DNA from: CAYLUN01 sp964386865 | GTDB taxonomy: Bacteria; Verrucomicrobiota; Kiritimatiellia; RFP12; UBA1067 | Assembly (NCBI GenBank): GCA_964386865.1 | Contig: CAYLUN010000005.1 | Coordinates: 72,741-136,740, forward strand | Reading direction: 5' to 3' | DNA length: 64,000 bases | Shown here: positions 24,696-32,808 of the stretch, piece after piece | Layout of the letters: each line of letters begins with the position of its first letter | How positions within the stretch are numbered: the first letter of the stretch is position 1 | Position numbers and translations under genes: made by a program | The notes under the pieces: generated by a model | Database searches by the model: none | What the model saw: only the letters and a program-made list of their open reading frames with translations | Told to the model about the DNA's origin: nothing

Positions 24696-27600
24696 TCATT
24701 CGTACACCTTCACGAGCTTGACTGTCGCGCGGTCGGCCGAGGAGCAGGCGAAGGCGACGCGGTTGGGGCCGGGGGAGAGCGTGGGAACCTTCTTGCTGAG
24801 CACGCCATTGGCGATCTCGCTGCGCGTGGCGTCGAGAACGAGCCAGCGGCGGCCGTCGCGGCAGAGCAAGCGTTCGCCGGCTTTGAGCGTGACGGGGAAG
24901 CGAATGGCGCGGCCGGCGACGGTCAGCGCGGGGTCGGCGATAGATCCGCAAATTTCGATCTCGAGTCTGGCCTTGGAACCGGGGCGGACGGCGAGCGACC
25001 AGGCGTTGTCGGGCGAGCTCGTCGCGGTGATGAGGCGCGGCATCTCGTATTCGCGCGACAGGTGCTCCCAGGCGATCATGCGGCGCGGGCGGGGAGTGCC
25101 GAACGGCGTGCCGAAGGCGTTGAGCGTAACCTCGGCGCGGGCGCTGGCGTTCGACGGGGCAACGCAGGAGAAGGCGACGGTGTTGGGGCCAGGGAGAAGC
25201 GTGGGCCGTTGCTCGGGGCCGGCTGAAGCCGGTACAACGTGCGGATGGGGTGCCGCGCCGTCGGGTGCGGGGCCGGCTGAAGCCGGGACAACATACGGTA
25301 GAAGGAGGCTCGCGAGCGGCTCGCCGCGGTCGCTGAAGTGTGTGCAGAGGCCGTCGGGCTCTAGCTCCACAAAGTCGCCGGAAGCGAGCGTCAAGGGCAG
25401 CGCAAGCGTCTGGCCGTTCACGGTGAGAGCGGGGCTCTTGAGCGTGACGGGCTGGGTCGGAAGAGCCATGATGGGGCTGACGGTCACGTCGACGGCTGCG
25501 CCCGGCGGCAGGCTGTTGAGGTAGAGGCTGACCTGAGAGATGTGGGACATGTCGAGCGGGTTGCGGTAGATGTCGTACGCGCCGCCGTAGGGCCACACGT
25601 AGTCCGCCATGCGCTCCACGTCGCGCTCGCGCACGAGCAGTTCCACGTAGCGCCAGCCGGTGAAATCGAGTGTCACGTAGTGGTCGGAGAGGGCGTGCAT
25701 GTACTCGCGCGGCGTGCCGAGCTGGAGGTTGAGCAGCGCGCCCGAGCCGTCGCCCTTGACCCACAGGCCGAGCGCGCCCGCGCCCTTGAGGGTGCGGTAG
25801 GGCGCGGGGAAGTCGAGCGTGGCGCGGGCCCATGCGCCGGTGCAGGAAGCGCCTTTGTTCTCAGCCTGTAAGCGCAGGTTGCTTCCGCCGCCCTTCGTGT
25901 CTGTGGTCACCTCGGCGAGCGCGAGCGCGATGGAGGAAGCGGCCGTCGCGATCTTGAACGACGGGAAGTCGGCCGCGACGGCGAGCGGGACGCGTGAAGG
26001 GCTGTCGTAGGGTGCGGCGGCGTAGAGCGCCTCGATGCGGGCGCTCAGGGGCTGCTTCGAGTAGGGGTTGTGTGAGGTCCACGCTTCAGAGCCGTTGCCG
26101 AGGCGGCTGACGCGGTGAGCGGACATCTTGACGGGCGTGAATAGCCACGCGCCTGAGGGCGCTTGACGCAGGCGGAACTCGTCGCCCGGCACGGCCACGC
26201 GGGCGACGGTCTGCGTGTCGAAGTAGCGGGCGAGGCGCAGGCGCTCGTACCAGCCGAGGAGCGTGAACTGCCGCTCGATGTGGGTGGGGAGCGGGGCGGA
26301 CGAGACGTTCACGCCCTGAATCGACATCGCGGCGTCGAGCCCGAGGTTCTTGCAGGCGAAGTACTCCATCTCGTCGAGGAAGTGCCCGCGCGCCTGAGAG
26401 GTGGGCATGCGCGGCGCCCACCAGCCCATCTGGGGCTCGACACAGTCGGTGTCGCGATAGCGGGCGGAGGTGGCGATGTGTTTGTCGTGGAAGCGCTTGG
26501 CGGCCCAGACGGGGTGGTCCCACGCGCCGAGGCGCGAGTGGAACCACCAGTTGTGCGCGCCGTGGCAGCTCGCCTCGACCAGCGGGTCGCCATCGAGGCG
26601 CTTGAAGATCGCGTGGCGCAGGGCGTCTATGCCGTAGCGGCTCATCATGCCCTCCGAGCCGTCGAAGTAGATCTGGTCGAGCTTGCAGGTGTTGAACACG
26701 TTCGCGATGCAGCCCGCGAGGTCGTCGGCGAGGGGCGAGCCGGGCTGCGGGTAGAACGCGATGTAGCGCTGCTGGAGGTAGTCGGCGCGAGCGCCTGCGA
26801 GGTGCGCGGCGGGGCGGGTTTTGAACGCGCCGCGCGCGCAGCGGGCGAAGGCGTAGGGCGGCTCGCGCGAGACCTCTGAGTACTGGAGGATCTCGGAGCC
26901 GACGCGGATCGCGTTGCCGTTGCTCATGTAGGTGAAGACCGTGTCGTGGCGGGCCGAAGGGGGCTCGTTGACATAGAGCACGGAGTCGGTGGGTGAGAGG
27001 TCGCGGGCGAGCGTGTAGGTGTCGAAGGGCACGAGGTGCGGGCTAGCCTCAGGGGTGATCCACGCGTCGCGCGGGTCGATGCAGGCGGTGAGGGTGTGGA
27101 TGCCCGCGCGGAGGCCCGCTGCGTGGATGCGGGTGACGGTGTCCCGCATGTCGGCGAGTCCGCGCGGGTAGAGGTTCGTGCTGACGTCGTAGTGGCCGAG
27201 TGTGCGCCACCAGCCGTGGAGGTGGATCGTGGAGAAGCCGCCGCGGCGGGCGAGGTCGATCCAGTCATCGGTCGCGGCGTACTTCAGGTCGGCGAAGAGA
27301 TACGAGCCGCGGTTCGCCTCCGCGCCGAGCGACCACGGGCCGCCGAGTTTGGAGGCCGGCGCGCCCGCGGCTTCAGCCATGGCGCGGAGCATGGCGGGCA
27401 TGTCGCCCTTGGGGCCCGCGGCGAGGCCCGCGCGGCAGCCCACAAGGCCGAGGGCGGCGGTGGACCAGGCGCGCAGCGCGTGGCCGCCGGCCGACATCTC
27501 GACGGGCAGGTCGTAGCCGCGCAGGCAAACGGCGTCCGCGTCGTCCGAGAGCATGTTGGCCATGCTGCCGCAGTACGTCGAGGGGGCGACCGAGAGGCTG

Positions 27601-28661
27601 CAGAACGTGAGCGACGCGGCGTTGGTGAGGGTGCATGAACGGACGGCAAAGGTGAAGAAGTCGCGCTGCGCCGCGACGTCAATCGTCGCCGCGCCGAGCC
27701 CGCGCGGGAAACAGAAGGTCAGCGCGTCGCCTGTGCGCGTGACGCTGCGCGCGGTCAGGGTGCGGCCGTCCTTCAGCGTGGCGGACACGAGCGGCGTGGG
27801 CTCGGCAAGCAGTTCGCGGCCGGCGCGCGTGCGGAGCGAGACGGCGCGGCCCTGCGTGTCGATGGCGAGCGTGGCGCGCCGGTTCTCGAAGGCGGCTGCG
27901 AGGGGCTTTGCGAGCGTGGATTCGTCGGCGACGGCGTAGGCGGAGCTGGCACGGCTGGGATCGTGTGCGAGGGCGGCAATTTCGGGCGCGGTGAAGGCGC
28001 GGCCGTAAATCCGCAGGTCGTCGATGAGGCCGCTGTGGCAGACGGGGCCGGACCAGCCGCCGAGGCGGAGGGCGTCGGCCTCGACCGGATAGAGCCAGAG
28101 GGCGTGGCCCACGGGACTGCCATTGACGTACGTGGTGATGCGGGGCAGGGCGAAGGTCACGCAGAGGTGTACCCACTGGCGCTGCGGCAACGCATTCAGA
28201 AGCGGGGCACCGACTTCAGTCCACGTGCTGCCAGGCGCTTCCGCGCGCTGGCCCGGCCGGCCCAGGCGGAAGGAGCAGGCGTTGTCGGAGACGAAGAGCA
28301 TGAGGCCGCCCGGGCTCCAGGTACGGGTCGTGAGGAGGTTGGGGTAGCGGCCCGCCGGGCCGTCCCACAGCGCCCAGACCGAGAGGGTGAGCTGCGTGGC
28401 GCCACTGAGGCCGGGCACGGGCGGGAGGTCGATGAAGGCGTTGGTGCCGCCGAAGCGGGCGGCGGCGCCGAACGCGCCGGTCGCCCACTGCACGTTCGAG
28501 AGGTCGGCCTCGAGGGCGCTTGTCGAGCGGTCTGTTGCGCCGACGCCGGTGCCTTCGTCCAGCGGCAGCCCGAGCAGCAGCGCCGGGTCAGGCGCAGCCG
28601 CGAACAGGCGCGCGCAGGCGATGAGGACAAGCGGAAAGAGTGAACAAGCGGAATGACTCAT
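24696..28661 (-). CDS. LamG-containing secreted TIM-barrel glycosidase-like protein with two C-terminal repeats
   Basis: 1321 residues from the ATG at 28661 (GGGGGAGCC upstream, signal peptide MSHSACSLFPLVLIACARLF); the frame opens 19 codons earlier without signals. Residues about 30-220: LamG/concanavalin-like domain. About 240-800: beta domain plus barrel resembling GH36/GH-D-type glycosidases (FSTIHLHGWWRTLGHYDV; LDQIYFDGSEGM with a probable nucleophile Asp). About 880-1050: CBM-like domain (GALGLWVKGDGSG). The C terminus has two homologous repeats, each ending PTL(L/S)PGPN(T/R)VAF(S/A)C. The first carries a foreign segment of about 27 residues just before that motif, encoded by two copies of a palindromic repeat (25215-25296). 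Substrate unknown; probably acts on extracellular glycans. Confidence 0.82.
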   Translation of the reverse strand: MSHSACSLFPLVLIACARLFAAAPDPALLLGLPLDEGTGVGATDRSTSALEADLSNVQWATGAFGAAARFGGTNAFIDLPPVPGLSGATQLTLSVWALWDGPAGRYPNLLTTRTWSPGGLMLFVSDNACSFRLGRPGQRAEAPGSTWTEVGAPLLNALPQRQWVHLCVTFALPRITTYVNGSPVGHALWLYPVEADALRLGGWSGPVCHSGLIDDLRIYGRAFTAPEIAALAHDPSRASSAYAVADESTLAKPLAAAFENRRATLAIDTQGRAVSLRTRAGRELLAEPTPLVSATLKDGRTLTARSVTRTGDALTFCFPRGLGAATIDVAAQRDFFTFAVRSCTLTNAASLTFCSLSVAPSTYCGSMANMLSDDADAVCLRGYDLPVEMSAGGHALRAWSTAALGLVGCRAGLAAGPKGDMPAMLRAMAEAAGAPASKLGGPWSLGAEANRGSYLFADLKYAATDDWIDLARRGGFSTIHLHGWWRTLGHYDVSTNLYPRGLADMRDTVTRIHAAGLRAGIHTLTACIDPRDAWITPEASPHLVPFDTYTLARDLSPTDSVLYVNEPPSARHDTVFTYMSNGNAIRVGSEILQYSEVSREPPYAFARCARGAFKTRPAAHLAGARADYLQQRYIAFYPQPGSPLADDLAGCIANVFNTCKLDQIYFDGSEGMMSRYGIDALRHAIFKRLDGDPLVEASCHGAHNWWFHSRLGAWDHPVWAAKRFHDKHIATSARYRDTDCVEPQMGWWAPRMPTSQARGHFLDEMEYFACKNLGLDAAMSIQGVNVSSAPLPTHIERQFTLLGWYERLRLARYFDTQTVARVAVPGDEFRLRQAPSGAWLFTPVKMSAHRVSRLGNGSEAWTSHNPYSKQPLSARIEALYAAAPYDSPSRVPLAVAADFPSFKIATAASSIALALAEVTTDTKGGGSNLRLQAENKGASCTGAWARATLDFPAPYRTLKGAGALGLWVKGDGSGALLNLQLGTPREYMHALSDHYVTLDFTGWRYVELLVRERDVERMADYVWPYGGAYDIYRNPLDMSHISQVSLYLNSLPPGAAVDVTVSPIMALPTQPVTLKSPALTVNGQTLALPLTLASGDFVELEPDGLCTHFSDRGEPLASLLLPYVVPASAGPAPDGAAPHPHVVPASAGPEQRPTLLPGPNTVAFSCVAPSNASARAEVTLNAFGTPFGTPRPRRMIAWEHLSREYEMPRLITATSSPDNAWSLAVRPGSKARLEIEICGSIADPALTVAGRAIRFPVTLKAGERLLCRDGRRWLVLDATRSEIANGVLSKKVPTLSPGPNRVAFACSSADRATVKLVKVYE
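25215..25296. repeat. Two direct copies of a CCGGCTGAAGCCGG palindrome inside a coding sequence
   Basis: Copies at 25215-25242 and 25269-25296, 54 bp apart, share GGGGCCGGCTGAAGCCGG followed by (T/G)ACAAC and CGG. Each core is a 6-bp inverted repeat. In the minus-strand gene they encode VVPASAGP twice. From memory this palindrome is a common intergenic element in several bacterial phyla. Confidence 0.85.
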
Positions 28662-28941
28662 GCGGCTCCCCCAATAGGTTACACTGAGCAGATTCTGAAG
28701 CGGAACGTCGCGCGACACAAGGACAAAGCGAGCGGGGCGAAGCGCCTGTCTCCTGCGCCGCCTCCTGAGCCTGCGCGCGCTCGACGCCGTTGCGCTCGAC
28801 GGTGGCGGCAGGAATGCGGTAAGATGGCACCCGTCAAGAGGGTGACGGATAAAGGCCAGAGAGGGGGCGGTACGCTTGTCTGAGGGGGATAAGCGCGGCC
28901 CCGCTTGTCTGGCGCTTGGGCGCCCTGGGGGGGGGCTCTCG

Positions 28942-29121
28942 ATTAAGAAGCACGTGTGCGTGATGAGCGCGGCAGGTTTCGGACTGGGCGCTGCCGCATA
29001 CGCAGGCCAAGCGCTGACCTGCGTGGATCTAGTCGGCCGTCTGACCGACCTGGAGGCTCCGGCTGCGCTGCCCGAACCGGGAGAGGCGTGCGTGCTGGCG
29101 TCGAGCTACGACCGAGAATAA
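28942..29121 (+). pseudogene. 5' remnant of a secreted DUF2961/GH172-like gene
   Basis: Sixty codons read a signal-peptide-like stretch (KKHVCVMSAAGFGLGAAAYA) and then DLVGRLTDLEAPAALPEPGE and SSYDRE before a stop. That resembles, from memory, the N terminus of DUF2961-type proteins (LTDLE..A.LP.PGE...SSYDR), which normally continue for 300-700 residues. The initiator appears mutated: the codon before KK is ATT, after a run of nine G. The rest is absent, and the next gene starts 15 bp later. No product is expected. Confidence 0.55.
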
Positions 29122-29136
29122 CTCGTTCCCTGTATT

Positions 29137-30111
29137 ATGAAAGAAACACATATGCTGCTTTTGCTTGTCCTCGCTGGGTTCTGCGCGCAGGCCTTCGCCG
29201 GCGACCGAGTCTTTGCGCCCGCGAGCTTCTGGTATCAGCCCGTCCCGAAGGATGCGCCGCTGCACCCGAACTCCACGAATTACGTCGCGGAGTTCCGCCG
29301 CCAGATCAAGGCCTACTACGGCACCGTCAGCATCAACACCACGTCCTACGCCTGCCCGATCTATGTCGTGGGGCCGGACGTCAAGCCGGTGACCGTCACC
29401 AAGTGGGACGGGCAGAAGAACGGCTACAAGGAGAAGCGCCTCGATGATGAGTGGCAAGCCGTGCCGATCCCCGGCTACGCGGCGCCGGCCGACGGCACGG
29501 ATGCGGAGATGTGCATCTACCAGCCGTCCTCGGACTCGCTGTGGGAGTTCTGGCTCACACGACAGGTCGACGGGCAGTGGCAGGCGTGCTGGGGCGGCGG
29601 CATGCGGAACGTCTCGAAAAACCCGGGCGTCTGGGAGTACCGCCACGGCACCACGGCGACCAGTCTGCCCTTCATCGGCGGACAGCTCACGCCCGAGGAG
29701 CTGCGGCGCGGCGAGATCGACCACGTGATGGGCATCGCGCTGGTCGACTGCGAACACTACACCATCGTCTCCTGGCCGGCGACCCGTTCCGACGGCTGGA
29801 ACCCCGACAAGGCTCCCAACCGTATTCCTGAGGGACTTCGTTTCCGGCTGGACCCCGAGGTCGACGTCGAGGCGCTGCAGCTCTCGCCGGTCGGCAAGAT
29901 CGTCGCGCGGGCGGCGCAGAAATACGGTTTCGTGGTGTGGGACAAAGCCGGCGCCATCACGCTGCGCGCCAACAACCCGAAGGCCCTCACGCAGCGCGGC
30001 GAGAAGGACCCGTACCCCGAGATCTTCGGCGGCAAGCCCGCCTGGTCGATCCTGCAGGGCATGCCGTGGGAGCGGCTCCAGTTCCTGCCCATGCACTACG
30101 GCAAGCCGTGA
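29137..30111 (+). CDS. Conserved secreted protein of unknown function
   Basis: 324 residues with a clear signal peptide (LLLLVLAGFCAQAFAG). The ATG at 29137 and that at 29152 are both possible; neither has a strong ribosome-binding site. The mature part begins RVFAPASFWYQPVP and contains HPNSTNYVAEF, YYGTVSINTTSYACP, DHVMGIALVDCEHY and PEGLRFRLDPEVDV. I recognise the general pattern from secreted proteins of actinobacteria and PVC bacteria but know no assigned function. Two Trp-rich segments (WEFWLTRQVDGQWQACWGGG) suggest a carbohydrate-facing surface, which is inference. It lies between two gene remnants. Confidence 0.8.
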   Translation: MKETHMLLLLVLAGFCAQAFAGDRVFAPASFWYQPVPKDAPLHPNSTNYVAEFRRQIKAYYGTVSINTTSYACPIYVVGPDVKPVTVTKWDGQKNGYKEKRLDDEWQAVPIPGYAAPADGTDAEMCIYQPSSDSLWEFWLTRQVDGQWQACWGGGMRNVSKNPGVWEYRHGTTATSLPFIGGQLTPEELRRGEIDHVMGIALVDCEHYTIVSWPATRSDGWNPDKAPNRIPEGLRFRLDPEVDVEALQLSPVGKIVARAAQKYGFVVWDKAGAITLRANNPKALTQRGEKDPYPEIFGGKPAWSILQGMPWERLQFLPMHYGKP

Positions 30112-30131
30112 TTCGCGGGAAGGAGTGCCCA

Positions 30132-30281
30132 ATGATGACGCCCCGAGAACGAGTTCTCGCCGCGCTGCGGCACGAGCAGCCAGACCGGGCGCCGCGCACA
30201 GGGAGGGACGGCTTCCACGCTGTCCGCGGCCGGGGTGGAACCCGGCCCTCCCGTGTGTCTTGTGCCCGACATAGGGTCTAG
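30132..30281 (+). pseudogene. 5' remnant of a uroporphyrinogen-decarboxylase-family gene cut by a repeat
   Basis: A strong initiation site (GGAAGGAG, then ATG at 30132) leads into MTPRERVLAALRHEQPDRAPR, the usual N terminus of URO-D/MtaA-type methyltransferase-family proteins. After about 21 codons the reading frame enters the palindromic repeat at 30201-30253 and ends at 30281. Nothing of the remaining 300-plus residues is seen downstream. The rest of the 30112-30401 spacer shows no gene. Confidence 0.65.
30201..30253 (+). repeat. GGGAGGGACG-type palindromic repeat, copy 1
   Basis: GGGAGGGACG, 11 bases, GTCCGCGGC, and a closing GGCCCTCCC that pairs with the start. The block GGGAGGGACG-N11-GTCCGCGGC recurs with identical spacing at 34971-35000 on the other strand. 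This copy abuts the URO-D remnant. Confidence 0.8.
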
Positions 30282-30401
30282 ATACTTTTCGGCAGTGGCA
30301 TAAGGCTGACAAACAGGCTTGACGGTCTTACGCGGCAGGGCAGGCGGGCGGCAAGGGGCTGCCGTCCCTGCCCATGGCCCTGCTGCCCACCTGCGCCACG
30401 C

Positions 30402-31802
30402 TTAAGAAGCGTTCTTTTTGCGCTTGCCGGCTTTCTTCGGGCTGGGCTCCTGGAGCGGGAGGATGTCGAGCGACTTCTCCCAGGCGGCGAGGCGGCCGGA
30501 GAGGTCTCGCAGGGTGTCCGCCTTTCCTGCGTCGTCGGCGAGGTTAGTCAGCTCGCCGGGGTCGCTGCGCATGTCGAAGAGCTGCGCCGCGGGGTCGTCC
30601 TTGTAGGCGATGTACTTGTACTCGGGCGTGCGGACCATGCGGCCGGTGCGGTGCGTGTCGGTCACGAGGAACTCGCGCCACGGTGTGTCGGCGCGGCCTT
30701 CGAGCAGCGGCCGCAGGCTAAGTCCCCGCGCCTTGGGCAGGCCTTCGACCCCCGCGAAGTCGCAGAGCGTGGGCGCGACGTCGAGGCCCGACACGAGGTG
30801 GCGCACGTCACGCGCGCCGGCTTGCACGCGGCCGGGGCAGGCCGCGATGAACGGCACGCGCGCGGCCTCGTCGTAGAGGAACATTTTCGAGGTCAGCCCG
30901 TGGCGCGCGAGCCCGTCGCCGTGGTCGGAAGTCAACACGACGAGCGTGTCCTGCGCGAGCCCGGCGTCGTCAAGCGCGTCCAGCACGCGGCCGACTTCCG
31001 CGTCGGCCATCTCGACCATGCGGTAGTAGTTCCACAGGTACCAGCGCCAGTGGGCGGGGGACCAGCCGCTGTCGCCCGCGCGCTTGGCGCGTCGCTGGGC
31101 GATCGGCGCGGGCTCGCGCTCGCAGTGGCCGTGGTTCGGCGGCAGCGGCGGCAGGTCGTCGGGCGGCGGCCCGAGGCGCGTGAGCGTCGCGCCCGCACCG
31201 TGTTCGAAAACCCAGTAGCAGCAGTCGTGCGGCTGGAGGAAGCCGAGGTTGAGGAAGAAGGGCTTGTCCGTCGCGGCGCGCGAGCGCAGGAAGCCCTCGG
31301 CGGCGCGCGAGACTGCGCCGTCGGTGACCTCGCCCACGCCCGAGCCGGGCGTGAGCGCGCGGAAGCTCTGGGTGAAGGCGCGGCCGGTCACGTGCCACTT
31401 GCCCGCGTAGACCGAGTCGTAGCCGCGCGCGGAAAACCACTGGCCCAGGTCCGGCATCTGCGGCGCGAGGGGCCACTGGTCGTTCATGACCACGCCGTTC
31501 TCCGACGAGGTGCGGCCGGTGTACCAGCAGGCGCGGGCCGGGCAGCAGACCGGGTTCGCGGAGTAGGAGAGGCTGAAGGAGGTGCCCTGCGCCGCGAGCC
31601 GGTCGATGGCCGGCGTGCGGACGTGCGCGCAGCCGAAGGCGGAGGCCGCCTCCCAGTACCACTGGTCGAGGTGCATGAAGAGCAGGTTCGGCGGGCGCTT
31701 CTGCACCACGGCGGGCGCCTGGCGCGCGGCGAGGATCAGGCCGAGCCCGCCTGCGCCGGCCGACTGGAGGAACAAACGTCGGGTGAGGCTGGGGGCGCTC
31801 AT
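30402..31802 (-). CDS. Tat-exported sulfatase, Cys type
   Basis: 466 residues from the ATG at 31802 (AGGAGGT 8 bases before). The N terminus is a twin-arginine signal (LTRRLFLQSAGAGGLG). The sulfatase domain begins NLLFMHLDQWYW. The catalytic signature is C86-C-P-A-R, a variant in which the second residue is also Cys; C86 is the expected formylglycine precursor. Later metal-site and core motifs: VLTSDHGDGLARHG, and the C-terminal pattern LFDMRSDPGELTNL. The tail is lysine-rich. The start overlaps by 4 bases the stop of the upstream gene, so the pair is translationally coupled. Substrate is probably a sulfated glycan or other sulfate ester. Confidence 0.94.
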   Translation of the reverse strand: MSAPSLTRRLFLQSAGAGGLGLILAARQAPAVVQKRPPNLLFMHLDQWYWEAASAFGCAHVRTPAIDRLAAQGTSFSLSYSANPVCCPARACWYTGRTSSENGVVMNDQWPLAPQMPDLGQWFSARGYDSVYAGKWHVTGRAFTQSFRALTPGSGVGEVTDGAVSRAAEGFLRSRAATDKPFFLNLGFLQPHDCCYWVFEHGAGATLTRLGPPPDDLPPLPPNHGHCEREPAPIAQRRAKRAGDSGWSPAHWRWYLWNYYRMVEMADAEVGRVLDALDDAGLAQDTLVVLTSDHGDGLARHGLTSKMFLYDEAARVPFIAACPGRVQAGARDVRHLVSGLDVAPTLCDFAGVEGLPKARGLSLRPLLEGRADTPWREFLVTDTHRTGRMVRTPEYKYIAYKDDPAAQLFDMRSDPGELTNLADDAGKADTLRDLSGRLAAWEKSLDILPLQEPSPKKAGKRKKNAS

Positions 31803-32545
31803 GCGGCACCTCCTTTCGCCGGCGCGGCGAGGAGGTAGGCGCGGCGGCCTCCGGCGGCGAGCAGCACGCGGTGCTGGCCGTCGAGCCACCAGCGCCACGG
31901 CAGCACGCCGCGGCCGGTCTGCTCGAAGACGTGCAGGTCAAGCGCCTGACCGTTCAGCGCGACGGACTGCGGGCCGACGTAGGCGAGGCGCTGGCCTGGC
32001 TTGTGCAGCTCGAGGTCTTCGAAGAGGTCGAAGGCGAGCGCGGAGGCCGAGTCGAACGGCAGGCGTGGAAGCGCGGCGAAGAGGTTCCAGAAGGACGTCC
32101 ATAGCGCGGGCGCGGGCCGGCGATGCTCCTTATTGGCTTGGAAGATGAGCTCCTTGCCGTCGGCGCGGCCAGCGCGCGTCTGGGGCATGCCGTCGGTCGA
32201 CGCGCCCGAAAGCGGGCCGGCCTGCCAGCCGACCTTAAGCGACCACGCGCGCGGGGTGAGCAGCGCGTCGGGCGCACAGGTGATCTCGGCCTCCGAGGTC
32301 ATGATCGTGAAGCCCGCCTGCACGGCCTCGGTCGCGCGCAGCGTGAGTGCGCCTCCAGCGGGTTTCAGCGTGATCGCCAGCGAGCCGGCCGGGCCGCCGC
32401 CGGGCATGCCGCCGGGCTCGGGCACGAGCGCGTGGCGCGCGTAGCTCAGCGACCACGCGGCGGCAGGGTCGAATGCGCCTTGGGGCGGTGTCCAAGAGGC
32501 CAGTCGCGGGCCGAGCGCGAACCAGTCGCGGGGGAGTGGTGGCAT
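31799..32545 (-). CDS. Protein of unknown function coupled to a sulfatase
   Basis: 248 residues from the ATG at 32545, chosen for AAGGAG upstream and because the 18 codons before it lack an initiation site. There is no signal peptide or membrane segment, so it is probably cytoplasmic, in contrast to the exported sulfatase it is coupled to by an ATGA overlap. The sequence is beta-rich, with a run FWNLFAALPRLPFDSASALA in the middle and a C-terminal RWWLDGQHRVLLAAGGRRAYLL that reminds of DUF3108-like outer layers. I do not recognise a family with confidence. The strict coupling suggests a role in handling the sulfatase product, or its regulation; this is inference. Confidence 0.75.
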   Translation of the reverse strand: MPPLPRDWFALGPRLASWTPPQGAFDPAAAWSLSYARHALVPEPGGMPGGGPAGSLAITLKPAGGALTLRATEAVQAGFTIMTSEAEITCAPDALLTPRAWSLKVGWQAGPLSGASTDGMPQTRAGRADGKELIFQANKEHRRPAPALWTSFWNLFAALPRLPFDSASALAFDLFEDLELHKPGQRLAYVGPQSVALNGQALDLHVFEQTGRGVLPWRWWLDGQHRVLLAAGGRRAYLLAAPAKGGAA

Positions 32546-32565
32546 GGTGTGCTCCTTGTCTGTGC

Positions 32566-32701
32566 CAGCAATTCCCATTATGGACAAGAAGCGCCTCACG
32601 GCGCCACTACAAACGCGTAAAACGTGGGCGAAGTCGTTCGTAGCAAGTGGGCCCGTGAGGGCCTTCCCATTGTGCGCGCCTTGTCATAATGGGAATTGCT
32701 G
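32566..32701. mobile_element. Candidate 136-bp MITE with terminal inverted repeats
   Basis: The ends are CAGCAATTCCCATTATG...ACAAG on the left (from 32566) and its inverse CTTGTCATAATGGGAATTGCTG on the right (32680-32701), identical but for one inserted base. Inner parts of the arms also pair with gaps (CTCACGGCGCC against GGGCCCGTGAG). The element is flanked by TGTCTGTGC (32557-32565) and TGTCTATGC (32702-32710), 8 of 9 bases equal, as expected of an aged target-site duplication. It encodes no protein. It sits 20 bp upstream of the 32545 start, in the promoter region of two divergent genes. Confidence 0.65.
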
Positions 32702-32808
32702 TGTCTATGCTGTCAGGAAACGTGAACGGACCCTATTTATTGCGGCGTGGGAGAAGATGTTCTTGCTAGGCCCTTCCATGGTCACCAGGGCGGTGCTACA
32801 ATTCAGGC

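Noticed and set aside
28876..29121. Functional 81-residue gene starting at the TTG near 28876
   Set aside because: The first 22 codons are poly-G-rich spacer, there is no ribosome-binding site, and the rest reads as the truncated start of a much larger family.
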